A stretch of DNA of 64,000 nt, taken from Chaetoderma sp. LZ-2023a. Lineage: Eukaryota; Mollusca; Caudofoveata; Chaetodermatida; Chaetodermatidae. The number at the start of each line of letters is the position of its first letter. Positions within the stretch are counted from its first letter, which is position 1. Shown piece after piece: positions 1 through 10,426 of this stretch. Below the pieces are notes generated by a model. It was given only the letters and a program-made list of their open reading frames with translations. It made no database searches and was not told the DNA's origin. The stretch spans positions 51,775,384 through 51,839,383 of the forward strand of contig CM067367.1 in the NCBI GenBank assembly GCA_034401795.1. The letters are read 5' to 3'. The translations under genes were made by a program, and so were the position numbers.

Positions 1-743
1 AACTTTTCCTATCTAGTAATTTATGTGTTTTGAAGTCATATGTATTAGAAATACCGGATTGTAATCGTCATATATTTCTTATTCAATTGAATTATGTGAG
101 TATTGATAATTTTATACGGTGTCTGTTTATGTCAATCTATGACGTCATATAAGTATGTGTTTTCAAAATTGTTATTTTAGCCAAAACGTGTCCAATAAGT
201 TCTCCTCTTAAATTTGCGAAGTGGTAATATGTAACTTATCAGTATAGCAAGTTGTGGTTTAAAAACATACTTATATCATGTCGTTCTGTTCAAATATATT
301 GTGTATTTAACCCTTATCCTGCGGTATGCCTATCCTTATGCAAAATTCCTAGTACTTGGTATATTGTGTGTCTATTCTGAAGATAATGATACGGGAAGCT
401 ATTGCACAATACATGGGCAATGAGTTCCAGTCTCGTTAGCTTCAGAAGGAACACCATGGTATCGGTTACTCGTAGTATGGTTTCAGAGTCAGTCTGTCAG
501 TGGAAAAGGGTTAATCAGTAAGATTATAAATGCATGTTAACAAGCGTTGTTCACTATCATCCCTATGTCTCGTCAATGTTGTTGTCATGTGGTAGTAAGT
601 GTGATTTACCCTATCGTAAACATATAATTTAACAGGGTTATATTTGTATTGTAGTGTCCAGTCTGGGTCCGGACAGGCTGTGATTTCTTGGTCGGAAATC
701 TTGTGTATTGGTTGGCGTGTGAGTAAAGCCGACCCTGTATAAC
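1..743. other. Flanking DNA without a recognisable gene
   Basis: AT-rich sequence with only short frames that show no family resemblance. One TGACGTCA palindrome lies at 140-147, the same octamer that recurs in the fold-back family further right. No other structure seen. Confidence 0.5.
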
Positions 744-759
744 GTGTGTGTGGTAAAAT

Positions 760-1200
760 CACCTGCGAGTTGCGCAGACTTGCCTATCGTCTCATCATCG
801 TCGTCGTCGTCGTCGTCACCGTCGTCGTCACCGTCGTCGTCACCGTCGTCATCGTCGTCGTCGTCATTGTCATCTTCTCAGTCAACGATTAACACCTGCG
901 AGTTGCGCAGACCTATATTGTCGTGTCAACATCGTCGTCGCTATTATCGTCACCTTCTCAGTAATCCTGTCAGTGTTTCGTCATCATCATCGTCGTCGTC
1001 GTCGTCATTGTCATCTTCTCTGTCAACGATTAACACCTGCGAGTTGCGCAGACCTGTATTGTCGTGTCAACATCGTCGTCGCTATTATCGTCACCTCAGT
1101 AATCCTGTCATTGTTTCGTCATCATCATCGTCGGGGTCATTACCGGTAACATCTGTGTCACCTATTATCACCTGCGAGTTGCGCAGAAACATTCGTCAGT
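760..1200. repeat. TCG/TCA-rich minisatellite
   Basis: Runs of TCG and TCA triplets alternate with a conserved segment containing CACCTGCGAGTTGCGCAGA, present near 761, 892, 1031 and 1165, giving a period of roughly 135 bases. A 266-codon serine-rich frame crosses it (744-1544), but it is only the translation of the triplet repeat and I do not call it a gene. Confidence 0.75.
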
Positions 1201-1859
1201 ATCGTGTCATTACAGTCATTGTCGTCGTCTTCAATTTCATGAAACATTCGTCATTATTGTGTCATTGCTATCATTGCCAGTATCGTCTTCATCGTCGTCA
1301 ATTGGCGTGTCAGTACTATCACTGCCGTCATCGTCTTCATCATCGTCAATTTCCGTTCTTGTGCAATGATTTTAGTGTCGTAATCGTCATCAACATTCAT
1401 AAACAGTTAAACGTAACAGGAAAACCCCACCCCACCCCACTCCACCCCACCCCCGAGTCCGTGAACATTCCAATAACTATTTGTATTGTATTAGTAGTTT
1501 ATAGTGTGTATAGTATTGTCAATCTAGTTTTAATATATATATAATTATGTTGTCTATCTAATACCTACGGTTATATAGTATATATTGTGCGTACGTCTGT
1601 TAGTACGGTTGTGTACATTCTAAGGTGTAGTTGCTGGGGGTGTGCTAGCGTACGTTGCTTATAAAATCGCGTGACGAGTTGTAGTGTATGTAAATGAAGT
1701 GTACGTGTGAACATAGTGGGAGATTTGTATGTGAATCGTGTGTAAGCTGTGTGAACTGTGTGTGATTCATGCATGGATTATATGTAGGATTTTAGTTGTG
1801 ATGTCATTTTATGAATTGTTATTGAAAATTTGAAAACTGTTTATCTGGCTTGACTTTTC
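1201..1859. other. No gene seen
   Basis: Continues as degenerate TCG/TCA-rich sequence to about 1400, then a C-rich stretch (1425-1455) and AT-rich DNA. The short frames here have no recognisable features. Confidence 0.45.
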
Positions 1860-2560
1860 TACTTAAGGATCGTGACACACAAAGAGATTCTAAATTGTTA
1901 GTTTGCTTGCAGCTATTGGGAGAAGTTCGTCAAGGGATTTCTTTTCCTCGTTTATCAAGTCCACATCGTCGGCATATTCCATCTCTAGCGGCATTCCCAG
2001 TATTGACACTGGGGGTTTGGTCTTGTTAAATTGTCCCACACGGATTTCGATGCAGCAGCAGCAAGGTAACAGGTGAAAAGCACCGGAGATAGACCATCTC
2101 CCTGTGTCTCAAACTCTACAGACTTCACTGACTTGACTCGTACTCTCAGCTTGGTGTCTGCAAGCAGTAGTCTCATTAGTCGTAGCTCATCTTCACTGCA
2201 ACTGGCCTGACGTAGTACATCTAGGATTCTTGAGCGTTTAATTATGTCGAAGGCTCGTGACATGTCAATGCCCATTTTGTGGAAATCCCAGTGTTTGGAC
2301 ATGGCTACCGACACAAGTATGCGTTGAGCCCATACAATATCTGCGCAGCTGCGTCCGCGTTTGAAGCCACTTTGACATGATCCGGTGAAGTCAACTATCT
2401 TGTCTCAGATGCGGCATAGAGTAACATGGATAGGGCTTTCAGTATACTGTTGAGGAGCTCAATGGGCCGCAGATTGGCTGGTGGGCCATGTGGCTTCTAG
2501 GGCTTAGGTAGTGCGATAAGGGTGCCAAAATACCAAAGGAACACGTGCTTGGTGGAGGCA
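1860..2560 (-). pseudogene. LINE-type reverse transcriptase fragment
   Basis: On the minus strand the translation shows the order expected of a non-LTR reverse transcriptase. There is a segment of the type LIALPKP then GPPANLRPIELLN (about 2440-2545), a QSGFKRGRSCADIVWA segment (about 2315-2380), the palm aspartate in GIDMSRAFD (about 2265), a GDGLSPVLF segment (about 2080), and the catalytic box YADDVD at 1961-1980. The pieces lie in more than one frame with stops between them, so the copy is dead. Endonuclease and 3' tail are not visible; it is a truncated internal fragment of an animal LINE. Assignment to a reverse transcriptase is firm, the clade is not. Confidence 0.85.
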
Positions 2561-2760
2561 AGCTGTCTATCTGCATAGTGAAATAAAAACATTACAAGTG
2601 GGAAAACATTTTAAGTTTTATTTTTTTAAAGGTTTGTATCAGACGGATGGTGAATCTACCGCTAGTATAAGATCTTATTAGAAAATGTCATCAGCGACTT
2701 GCGTTTACCCCTTTAACACTGATAGCAGCCAAAAAACAGCTTCCGCAGTGGTCTAGAGAA
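2561..2760. other. Spacer between LINE fragment and fold-back element
   Basis: AT-rich sequence with no coding signal. Confidence 0.4.
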
Positions 2761-2895
2761 ATGTCCATTTGCAAACCAAGAGAAATCCATTTTTGAAAAT
2801 TTACCACTGGAATGACTGGCTCGATAACCGAGCCAGTCAATTCAGTGGTAAATTTCCAAAATAGTCTTCTCTTGGTGTGCAAATTGACATTTTCT
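2761..2895. repeat. Fold-back element, family 2
   Basis: Two arms of about 60 bases pair around a centre near 2825. The inner arms read CACTGGAATGACTGGCTCG and CGAGCCAGTCAATTCAGTG, the outer arms ATGTCCATTTGCA and CAAATTGACAT. Two further copies of the same palindrome lie inside the hAT-type element (8657-8790 and 9268-9395). No coding capacity, so a MITE-like element. Confidence 0.75.
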
Positions 2896-3281
2896 GCGAG
2901 AAAAATTTAATTTTCATGAGAAAATTCAAGAGTTAAATGGTTAAGATGTCTTGTCGACTATAGGCCAAAGTTCAAATCGCCCAAGTCATTGACTTTGGAC
3001 GCAAAGCCTGGAACAAGCCACGGTGAAAGGGATGGTAATGTAGTATATCTTCTTGTTAAAGTGCAGGACGACTTGTCACTTATTTGAGGAATCGTTCTGT
3101 GCCTAGAAGGACAATCGTAGAAAGCTACTCTCCCGTAAACAACTTGTCAAATAATTGCCTGATTATGCTGGTGATGACATAATTTTCCAATGTACTTCAT
3201 GACCATCTAATCAACCTTCAGATTGGGTTTTGCGTATCAAATCTGGCTTCCAAGGATCTCATATATCAGATACGCGACTTT
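2896..3281. other. Flank of the Polinton, no gene seen
   Basis: Unique-looking AT-rich DNA up to the target-site duplication. Confidence 0.4.
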
Positions 3282-3287
3282 GATGTC
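3282..3287. repeat. Left target-site duplication of the Polinton
   Basis: GATGTC directly before the element's first base. The same six bases follow its last base at 23910-23915. A 6-bp duplication is the known signature of Polinton/Maverick integration. Confidence 0.9.
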
Positions 3288-3624
3288 AGTAGTTATATAT
3301 ATGGTGCTTCAGAACAGAACGTGGTGGGAGCTGCCGATCCATGATCCTTTGCTACAGGAGGGAGGTGGGCTGTCAGAGCAGGTCAGAACAGAGGCGATCA
3401 CATGTAATGTAGGAGGCCGACTATTGTAGTCTGTTCTAATCAGTCGGAGCTGCCGATCCACGATCCGCGACTACAGGAGGGAGGTGGGCTGTCAGAATAG
3501 GTCAGAACAGAGGCGGTCACATGCAATGTAGGAGGCCGAATGTTGTAGACTGTTTTAATCGGTGGGCGCTGCCGATCGCAGATCGGCGGCTACAGGAGGG
3601 AGGTGGGTTATAAGAACAGAGGCG
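3288..3624 (+). repeat. Left terminal inverted repeat of the Polinton
   Basis: Starts AGTAGTTATATATATGG and contains two full and one partial copy of a unit of about 119 bases (about 3323-3441, 3442-3560, 3561-3624). Each unit carries GAGCTGCCGATC or a variant, CTACAGGAGGGAGGTGGG, and usually GTCAGAACAGAGGCG. It pairs with 23684-23909, which has about one unit fewer. A trace of the subterminal repeat (TATTAGAGAAATG) follows at about 3692. Confidence 0.92.
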
Positions 3625-3808
3625 TGATAACGTTGTAGCAGTTCCTTATAACTTACCTGACCCAGCTGGGCACATGAACATCTATAATTCCGTATTAGAG
3701 AAATGACTTCCTAAGTATATCTTGCAAGTTATTTTATGAGCTATTTTATGAGACATCTTATGAAACATTTTATGAAACAACATAGCTATAACATTATAAA
3801 ATTGAAAA

Positions 3809-4530
3809 ATGCCTATCCTCTGTATTGAAGATATTATTTCCACTTTTCAAAAAGCTGAACAATCAGGTCTTCCGTTAAGCAATGTTTTACCAATCGACTG
3901 GGCCCATATTAGAGCCGGGAAATATAATGTTAAGTACGTGGGTGTCTTTATCGTGATAGATGGACATCGTTATCCATTACATTACCATTTTAAGGGAGAG
4001 AAGCATGTAGGCCGCTTAACAGCATCCCATGGTCGGAATTCCTCTCCTCAACTTCAAGTTCAGAAATATCCAACCGTAGAGTATGAAGGGGTTGCTAAGC
4101 CTGGTGAGAAAACCAGCAATCTATGCACATTGTTTAACTATATAAACAAAGATTTCTCCGATGAGGTCCATCGGATGATCCATGGCAAACGTATTGGAAT
4201 CATCAACACATCAAATACAATGCCTAACTTGAGAGTAGTCAACATGACTCAGGATCTAATCTCAGATAAAGCACTCATGAACATAAATTCGATGAAGTCA
4301 GAGAGCCTATGGGTAAATACTATGATAAATCCAACAATAACGAGCGGATATCTGTGACTGATGAGAATATACATCTAGTCTGCACGTCCAGGTCGATACA
4401 CTCCGGGATTATTAATGGTTCCGCAGTTGTACTTTCAAGCATGGGAATCACTTTACCAATGAAAATTCTGGTAGACATAATTGAATATCCTCCTAAAAGA
4501 AAAGCGTATAGCATAGTTGTCTTTTATTAA
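3809..4530 (+). pseudogene. Polinton gene of unknown function, one frameshift
   Basis: First gene inside the left repeat. A 182-codon frame starts at 3809 (MPILCIEDIISTFQ) and stops at 4357. The +1 frame, open from before 4309 to 4530, continues plausibly with an overlap near 4300, so the original protein was probably about 240 residues. The N-terminal half is a mixed helical and beta sequence with histidines (residues about 70-80, PLHYHFKGEKH). No signal peptide or membrane segment is visible. I do not recognise the family. Membership in the Polinton is inferred from position only; it could be a structural or DNA-binding accessory protein, but nothing in the sequence decides that. Confidence 0.55.
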
Positions 4531-4629
4531 CTTCTTGCCACAGAGAGAAATGCGTTTTAAGCAAGATTTTATAAGTGTAGCCTGGGAAGCAGCCCAGCTG
4601 GGGAAGATTGTGAGAGGGTGCACGATATA

Positions 4630-4659
4630 TATCATCATCATCATCATCATCATCATCAT
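4630..4659. repeat. (ATC)n microsatellite
   Basis: About ten ATC triplets between two convergent Polinton frames. Confidence 0.9.
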
Positions 4660-4964
4660 TCGATAGCATCATCCATATTGATACTGTGGATCATTAACAG
4701 ATGATCTAAATACTGTCTTAGTTCTTTCATTGCCATTGCAGTCAGTGGATAGCGTCTAACTCCTAACTCAGTGCCTGGTGGTGTTTTTCGGGTGAGTAAC
4801 TCGTCTACTACTATTGCGAATGATAGGTAAGGAGAATCTCTCCAGAACTCCAGCGATTTATTTGCATAATCGCCCAGGTCATGTAATGATCTTGCCACTT
4901 TTTCTCGCTGTACCGCGCAACCTACACCATGCATGTAGCTCCATAGCTCTTCAGGATAGCCCAT
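4656..4964 (-). CDS. Small Polinton protein, unknown function
   Basis: Open frame of 102 codons from ATG at 4964 to a stop at 4656 next to the ATC microsatellite. The composition is that of an ordinary soluble, mostly helical protein (ELLTRKTPPGTELGVRRYPL in the middle), with no membrane segment and no motif I can name. It points away from the 3809 gene's end and away from the orphan Polinton terminus at about 5069, from which it could have been transcribed. The microsatellite at its 3' end may have replaced the original C-terminus. Function unknown; being a real gene is moderately supported by length and composition. Confidence 0.45.
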   Translation of the reverse strand: MGYPEELWSYMHGVGCAVQREKVARSLHDLGDYANKSLEFWRDSPYLSFAIVVDELLTRKTPPGTELGVRRYPLTAMAMKELRQYLDHLLMIHSINMDDAIE

Positions 4965-4985
4965 GGTTGAGATTCAGATTCAGTT

Positions 4986-5069
4986 AGCTTGATTACCTAG
5001 ACAGTTGCATTTCTCTAATAGGGCATCACCTGGTGGTGGCGTGTTCTGAAACACTCTATATATAACTAC
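4986..5069. repeat. Orphan Polinton terminus inside the element
   Basis: The segment ends GTTCTGAAACACTCTATATA then TAACTACT, almost the same as the true right end at about 23882-23909. It is preceded by a copy of the subterminal repeat (ACAGTTGCATTTCTCTAATA at about 4998-5017), which in the intact right end lies several hundred bases further in. The unit of about 120 bases is missing here. The six bases that follow (AGCTTC) do not match GATGTC. This is the end of a second, deleted or rearranged Polinton copy. Confidence 0.75.
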
Positions 5070-5944
5070 TAGCTTCTGATAATGAAGCAGTATCTCGTGC
5101 CGAACGTTCATTTAGAGAGAGAGACATCCTTAGTGGTATACCGATCATCTGTGATCAATCACATATTACATACAGACAAAGGTGTGATAAGGTAGCAGCA
5201 AACAAAACATAAAATTAAAAAAACTAAAAAAACTAAACAAACTATAAAACTCCCAGACCCCACCTGTTTGGGAGAACCCCCACATTATCGCCGGCCGGCC
5301 TGTCTCTCTCTCTCTCTCTCTCTCTCTTTCTGCGGGTTTTTTTTTATGTGGGCTTGTGCCTGACCCACACTGGGGAGGGGGATCCCTCGTTGCCCCTACC
5401 TTTTTTTCTGGCATTGCACCTCTACACTAGTGCGTACCATTTGAATTTGTTTCGAACTGGGTACCATCTAGCACAGGTCTTTTGAGAGATTTGAACCATG
5501 GTTTTTCATTAGAATTCAGCGCTGTTATGAACTGAACCAACGGGGAACTGATAACTAGCTTACAAATAATGATAATTTGTTATGTATTATTAGTGAAATA
5601 TTACTCCCAATCACATAGAAATTACACACACTACAGTTCTTACCGAATTAATACTATCATCATAAAACACCTACAAACGACAATACTGCTCCAAAAGATA
5701 TAGACCAAGCTGTTGTGTAGATTTTTTCCTTAGAATATTCATATCATACACAACGCATAACAGGTTATCAGCTAAATCTAGGTCATTTTTCAATTAATGC
5801 GTACATAACTGAGATAGCTAATGCGTTGTAGTATATGTCGAATTACACTTAAAATCGGTGGTTCAAATCTCGCTATTATATATGTGGTATTAGTAAATGT
5901 TATTGAGAGTAAGAGTATTGCCAGATAGTAGAGCAAGCTGGGCA
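5070..5944. other. Non-coding stretch within the Polinton
   Basis: No gene seen. Holds a (TC)n run at about 5303-5328, a short T-run, and AT-rich DNA. It follows an orphan terminus, so it may be foreign DNA captured between two Polinton fragments. Confidence 0.4.
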
Positions 5945-6102
5945 ACTTGATGATGATTGATGATGATTGATGATGATGATTAATGTTGATTGATGATGAT
6001 GATTGATTATGATGATTAATGATGATGATTGTTGATGATTGATGATGGATGATGATGATTGATGATGATTGATGATGACGATTGATGATTATTGATGATG
6101 AT

Positions 6103-6201
<99 letters not shown>

Positions 6202-6305
6202 GATGCTGATATGAAGATGATTGATGATTGATGATGATCATTGATGATGATTGATGATTGGTGATGATTTATGATGTTGATGATATGATGATGATTGATG
6301 ATGAC

Positions 6306-6336
<31 letters not shown>

Positions 6337-6440
6337 GATGCTGATATGAAGATGATTGATGACTGATGATGATCCTTGATGATGATTGATGATTGGTGAT
6401 GATTTATGATGTTGATGATTTGATGATGATTGATGATGAC

Positions 6441-6477
<37 letters not shown>

Positions 6478-6628
6478 GATGATGATGATGATGATGATGA
6501 TGATTGATGATTGATGATGATTGATGATGATTGATGAAGATATGATGATTGATGATGATTGATGATGCTGATGAGATGCTGATGAGATGATGATGATTGA
6601 TGATTATTGATGATGATTGATGATGAGA
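5945..6628. repeat. Long (GAT)n / GATTGAT microsatellite
   Basis: About 680 bases of GAT triplets broken by GATTGAT units. Blocks such as GATTGATGCTGATATGAAGA recur at about 6198 and 6338, showing internal duplication. The 287-codon frame crossing it is an Ile/Ser/His repeat and is not a gene. Confidence 0.95.
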
Positions 6629-6674
6629 GACATAAATACATGCCACGCCTCATGCGTCCATATAAGCAAACTAA

Positions 6675-6974
6675 TCAAATAAACACATAGTCATGCCCAG
6701 CGTTCACTTGGCAGAATGTTAAAGTGCCTAACATCTGCACCACACCAAGGCAGACTCTAGCATGTTCACAGGTGACACAGAGAATCTGATGTTGTAGCGG
6801 GAACCGCGGGTGTAGACAACCCCGCCCTACCATTTCTACACCATAGAAGTGGCAGGAAGACTCAATTTCCACACGTGAGTGAAATCGGTCGTATATAATT
6901 TTCCGCAGATGGTCACGGAAGGGATTGTACTGGGGCTCGTCTCGGAAGTGGGCCCACTTGGCATCTAATATCAT
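6675..6974 (-). CDS. Small Polinton gene, unknown function
   Basis: Frame of 99 codons from 6974 to 6675, reading MILDAKWAHFRDEPQYNPFR at the start. The first 55 residues look like a normal soluble protein with many charged and aromatic residues. The last 40 are cysteine-rich and unlike the rest, so the true frame may shift near 6820. A TATATA block with a GGTTAACC sequence lies upstream at about 7020-7045 (minus-strand view), similar in layout to the other Polinton gene starts. It follows the 7041-10391 gene on the same strand with about 65 bases between. Not recognised. Confidence 0.45.
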   Translation of the reverse strand: MILDAKWAHFRDEPQYNPFRDHLRKIIYDRFHSRVEIESSCHFYGVEMVGRGCLHPRFPLQHQILCVTCEHARVCLGVVQMLGTLTFCQVNAGHDYVFI

Positions 6975-7477
6975 GGCTGTCTATGAGGCAACCACCAGAG
7001 GTGTGAGCAGTACCATAATCAACATCCTATATATGGATGGTTAACCGAACAAGGTGATCCCGTCGAGAAATATATGTGTCATATCGAGCCCTGTGCTGTC
7101 CTCGATGCCGATCTTCATCCCATCTGGGGGAGGGCTTAGCCGCTTCACTTTACCACCAGCTAGAAGCCGCAGCTCTAGCACAATATGGGTTGTTCGCGGA
7201 CTTGTGAGCCCAATACGCTCGAGCAGCTTCACCGAGCCCTTCGTATTCGAGGAGTGCGACACACCCTCAACCTGTAAGACACCCTCCTGAATATTGATAG
7301 CTTCCTCTGGTCCATCAAAGGGGCGACGCAGCAGGAGCTTTCGTCCAGTGACCCCAATCCTATGATCCACTACAACTAGAGTTGTGCCCTGTGCTATATA
7401 GGTCAGGAAAGATGTCCCCATGTTATAAAGCTTCTGGATCATGCCATCCTTCTTCACAATGCTGGAGAGTGGGGTGA

Positions 7478-7485
7478 CCTCCAGG
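7478..7485. repeat. Target-site duplication of the hAT-type element
   Basis: CCTCCAGG directly before the element; the identical octamer follows at 9866-9873. Eight bases is the known duplication length of hAT elements. Confidence 0.9.
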
Positions 7486-7920
7486 CAGGCTTGGGGGCAA
7501 GTGCAAATGCATTTTATTTGAATTTGAATTCATTTGCAATTAAATGCAATTATGAACTTTCCGACGCATTTGCATTTGCACTTGCATTTGAATCTCATGT
7601 TTTTACATGTGCATTTGCATTTGCTTAAAAATGGTTGCATTTGCATTTGAGTTTTCAAAAGCATTTGATTTTTTCAAATGCACTACTTCTTTCATTTTGC
7701 ATTTTTTTCAAAATAGGATGGTGCCTAGCTGCTGCTGCTGCTATAAATAGCAGTCAAAGGACCCAGTCAAATTAATTTCAAAATATTCAACCAAATTATT
7801 GGTTAAATCATAAAAATAGCATTTCTGTTGCTAGAAATTAGAAGTTTAATTCCCTGTGATTTATTAACACATTTTACTCTGAATTTCTTAACATGTAGCT
7901 CTCAGCCATAAATAATATAT

Positions 7921-7957
7921 ATACGTACGTACGTGCGTGCGTGCGTGCGTGCGTGAG

Positions 7958-8005
<48 letters not shown>

Positions 8006-8034
8006 TACGTGCGTGCGTGCGTGCGTGCGTGTGC
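7921..8034. repeat. (CGTG)n microsatellite
   Basis: ACGT/GCGT tetranucleotide run inside the hAT-type element. Confidence 0.95.
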
Positions 8035-8656
8035 AAAATCATGTATATTTTGAAATTATTCTAGTTTAGATCAGTTGAGATCTTAGCAAGCCAACACATT
8101 TCAGTTAATTTGTTTCTGAGAAAATCTACAGCAATCTATCTTTAAAGTACAATAAATATGATCACCTTCTAAATAGTAAGGAATGGGTGCCTCAATTCTC
8201 TTGTCCAATGTATTGACCCTTTAACACCTACATACGAATCCACTGAAATCATTGGCTCAGTGATCGTCTTCTCTCGTCAGCAAATGGGCATTTGTAAAGA
8301 CCACGACAAGTTCCAGTTTGGGCATAAAAGGGTTAGTAAAACAATTGGACTAAATGTTGTTGCTGCGTTAATCAATATGTTGATTTTCAGGAAAATTAAT
8401 AATATTCATACAATCATTGTTTTAAAGAACCGCAATCTTGTGGCCCCAAAATACAGGTGGTCACTAGAGCACTTTTGACTGTACAATCGGTTCAACAAGT
8501 ACTCACTATATCCTTTTGTCAAGATCCTTTCAAAGTCATTATTGTAAGCTTAGTAATATATCTCTGGTTGCTCAATCTATGAATAGAGTATTATGTTGTT
8601 AACTCCATTCATACAGAAATCTCTTAATCCTTAATTTGTCAAGATTGGCCTTTTGA

Positions 8657-8790
8657 ATGTCCATTTGCATTACAAGAGAAAACAATTTTTGAAAATATAT
8701 GACTGATATGACTGGCTTGGTAATCGAGTCAGTCATTCCAGTGGTAAATCTTCAAAGATTATCTTCCTGGAATGCAAATAGACATTTGCC
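8657..8790. repeat. Fold-back element, family 2 (in hAT)
   Basis: Centre ATGACTGGCTTGGTAATCGA followed by GTCAGTCATTCCAGTGGT. Outer arms ATGTCCATTTGCAT and ATGCAAATAGACAT pair. Same family as 2761-2895. Confidence 0.7.
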
Positions 8791-8969
8791 AAGATCAATA
8801 AATATTAGATGCTGATAATTCTGCATGACACGTTCACCCATTGTGATTAGAAGCGCTTGTCATACAGTCTGACTATACACTCATACTCAGTCATGTGTTA
8901 TCTCAGCCATAGGAGTTAACATTTAAACATTTGAATTCTGAAATGCGAGAATCTTAATTCAGGTATTAA

Positions 8970-9206
8970 ACAAGCTGGTGAATATTTTGAAACAAATTTG
9001 ACTGAAAACCTTTGCCTACAGCTGTATTTTGAATGTAATTTGACTGGAAACTGATGCTTCCATAGGCACAGCAGCTATCACTCAAACTACTTTCCAGATA
9101 TTGAACATTATATTTGATAATTATTTTGAAAGTAAATTGACTGGCACATGTTGTTTCCATGGACACAATAGCGATCAGCGAAATTACATTCAAAATAGTC
9201 AACAGA
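8970..9206. repeat. Degenerate family-1 fold-back copies
   Basis: Three or four diverged arms of the family-1 palindrome (for example TGGTGAATATTTTGAAACAA and ATTTTGAAAGTAAATTGACT), ending CATTCAAAATAGTCAAC. It looks like two old copies, one nested in or joined to the other. Confidence 0.6.
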
Positions 9207-9267
9207 AATCCGAAAATTAAATTCTCTAGTGGTTAAAGGTGAAATAGGTAATATTTTTTTCATAGAA

Positions 9268-9395
9268 AAGTTCCATTTCAGACAAATAGATTATTTTTGA
9301 AAGGTTTACACTGCAATTACTAGTTCGATAAGCGAGCCAGTCATTCCAGTGGTAAAATTTCAAAAATATTCTTTTCTTGGTCTGAAAATTGACAT
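9268..9395. repeat. Fold-back element, family 2 (in hAT)
   Basis: Centre TAGTTCGATAAGCGAGCCAG with arms containing CCAGTGGTAAAATTTCAAAA; third copy of the family-2 palindrome. Confidence 0.65.
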
Positions 9396-10391
9396 TCTTT
9401 AAAATCAATACAGAAGCTGTGTTTGGTCAGTATGGCCATTCCTGTCTTAATAGTAATATGCTTTTCTATTATTCATATTCAGTAGTACATGTACTGTTGT
9501 TTATCCTGCATAAATAATTTGTAAATCTAAAAGAAATGGATTATTTAAATTTCCAACAGTGATTATTCAAAAAACTAAAATCATTTCTCATACGTTAAAA
9601 CCCACTACATGATTATGTTACAAAATGTTTTCCCAAAGATAGTCACTCCCAGCAGACGCATAGTTGGCAGATGCATACTACGGTGTTCATTAATTTCAGT
9701 CCACATATTCAAATGTTGCACTTGCATTTGAATAAGTTGCAAATTGCATTTGCATTTAAATGCAATCGAGTTAGGCTGCATGTGCACTTGCATTTGCATT
9801 TTAATCATTTGCAAACATTTACATTAGCATTTAAATGCAATACCCCGCACTTGTGCCCAAGCCTGCCTCCAGGTCAATAACCGCTGGAGGTCTATATAGT
9901 GGCACCTACGCTCGCCACTTACAACCAGGTCCAGCGCGATACCACACCCCGTTCTTTTCGAAGACTACCTGCAGCTGTTTCGCCAGGGTCAACACCACAC
10001 CATCATTTGACATTGGTGGGGCATGCTTCACAGTCGGCTCTAAAACATGAAAGCTGAGATCAGCGTACAAATTGTTAACATCCTCAACCTTGTCTGGTTC
10101 CTGTTCCATCAGGGGGTGGATGATGAATTTCTTCGGGAAGTCATAGCGGAACACTATTTTGTCCCCATCTCTCTCTCTCCCTCGACGCAGACGTTACTTC
10201 GAGACATCCTTTATGTCAGTGAGCAGCTCTACACCATCTCCACCGACGGGATGGTGGGAGAATGTCTTGGAGTCTGCTACATATTGGAGGACGAACGACT
10301 TGCCATCGCTTTCCTTAACCTTGGCGGCATCAATGTCGTACACGTCCACGAGATCAGCTAGACCGGTTGAGTGAGCAGATATAGGCTCCAT

Positions 10392-10426
10392 TATATATAT
10401 ATATATATATGGTTTAAACGGAGTTT
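10392..10426. promoter_or_regulatory. Shared divergent promoter, Polinton
   Basis: A TA repeat (about 10392-10410) and TTTAAA (about 10413-10418) lie in the 35-base gap between the minus-strand start at 10391 and the plus-strand start at 10427. The pairing of a TTTAA word with a TATA block recurs at most other gene starts of this element. Confidence 0.55.

Larger units (their letters stand above)
7486..9865. mobile_element. Non-autonomous hAT-type element
   Basis: A 2380-bp insertion with short terminal inverted repeats: CAGGCTTGGGGGCAAGTGC at the left, CAGGCTTGGGCACAAGTGC read inward from the right. CAG-type ends and the 8-bp duplication are hAT features. Both subterminal zones (about 7500-7690 and 9705-9845) are full of ATTTGCAT/ATGCAAAT and related words, as expected for transposase-binding repeats. 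There is no transposase frame. The interior holds a microsatellite, two family-2 fold-back elements and a degenerate family-1 region. The largest frames inside (about 60-80 codons) look meaningless. Confidence 0.88.
7041..10391 (-). pseudogene. Polinton gene split by a hAT-type insertion
   Basis: One minus-strand gene in two halves: start codon at 10391, coding to 9874, then the 2.38-kb insertion, then coding from 7477 to the stop at 7041. Removing the insertion and one copy of its 8-bp duplication leaves the same reading frame on both sides, giving about 318 codons. Two in-frame stops break it, TAA near 10194 and TAG at 9906-9908. The second half has a beta-rich stretch (HIVLELRLLAGGKVKRLSP, about 7150-7200). 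The start lies beside a long TATATA tract that is shared with the divergent gene at 10427. Position and size would fit a virion protein, but I cannot assign it to a capsid family. Confidence 0.7.

Noticed and set aside
744..1544. 266-codon serine-rich frame
   Set aside because: It is the translation of the TCG/TCA repeat; no start context, domain or non-repetitive part of useful length.
3288..5069. A 1.8-kb mini-Polinton bounded by 3288 and 5069
   Set aside because: The flanks do not share a 6-bp duplication (GATGTC against AGCTTC), whereas 3288 and 23909 do.
5790..6653. 287-codon Ile/Ser/His frame
   Set aside because: Translation of the GAT microsatellite; all frames of such a repeat are open.
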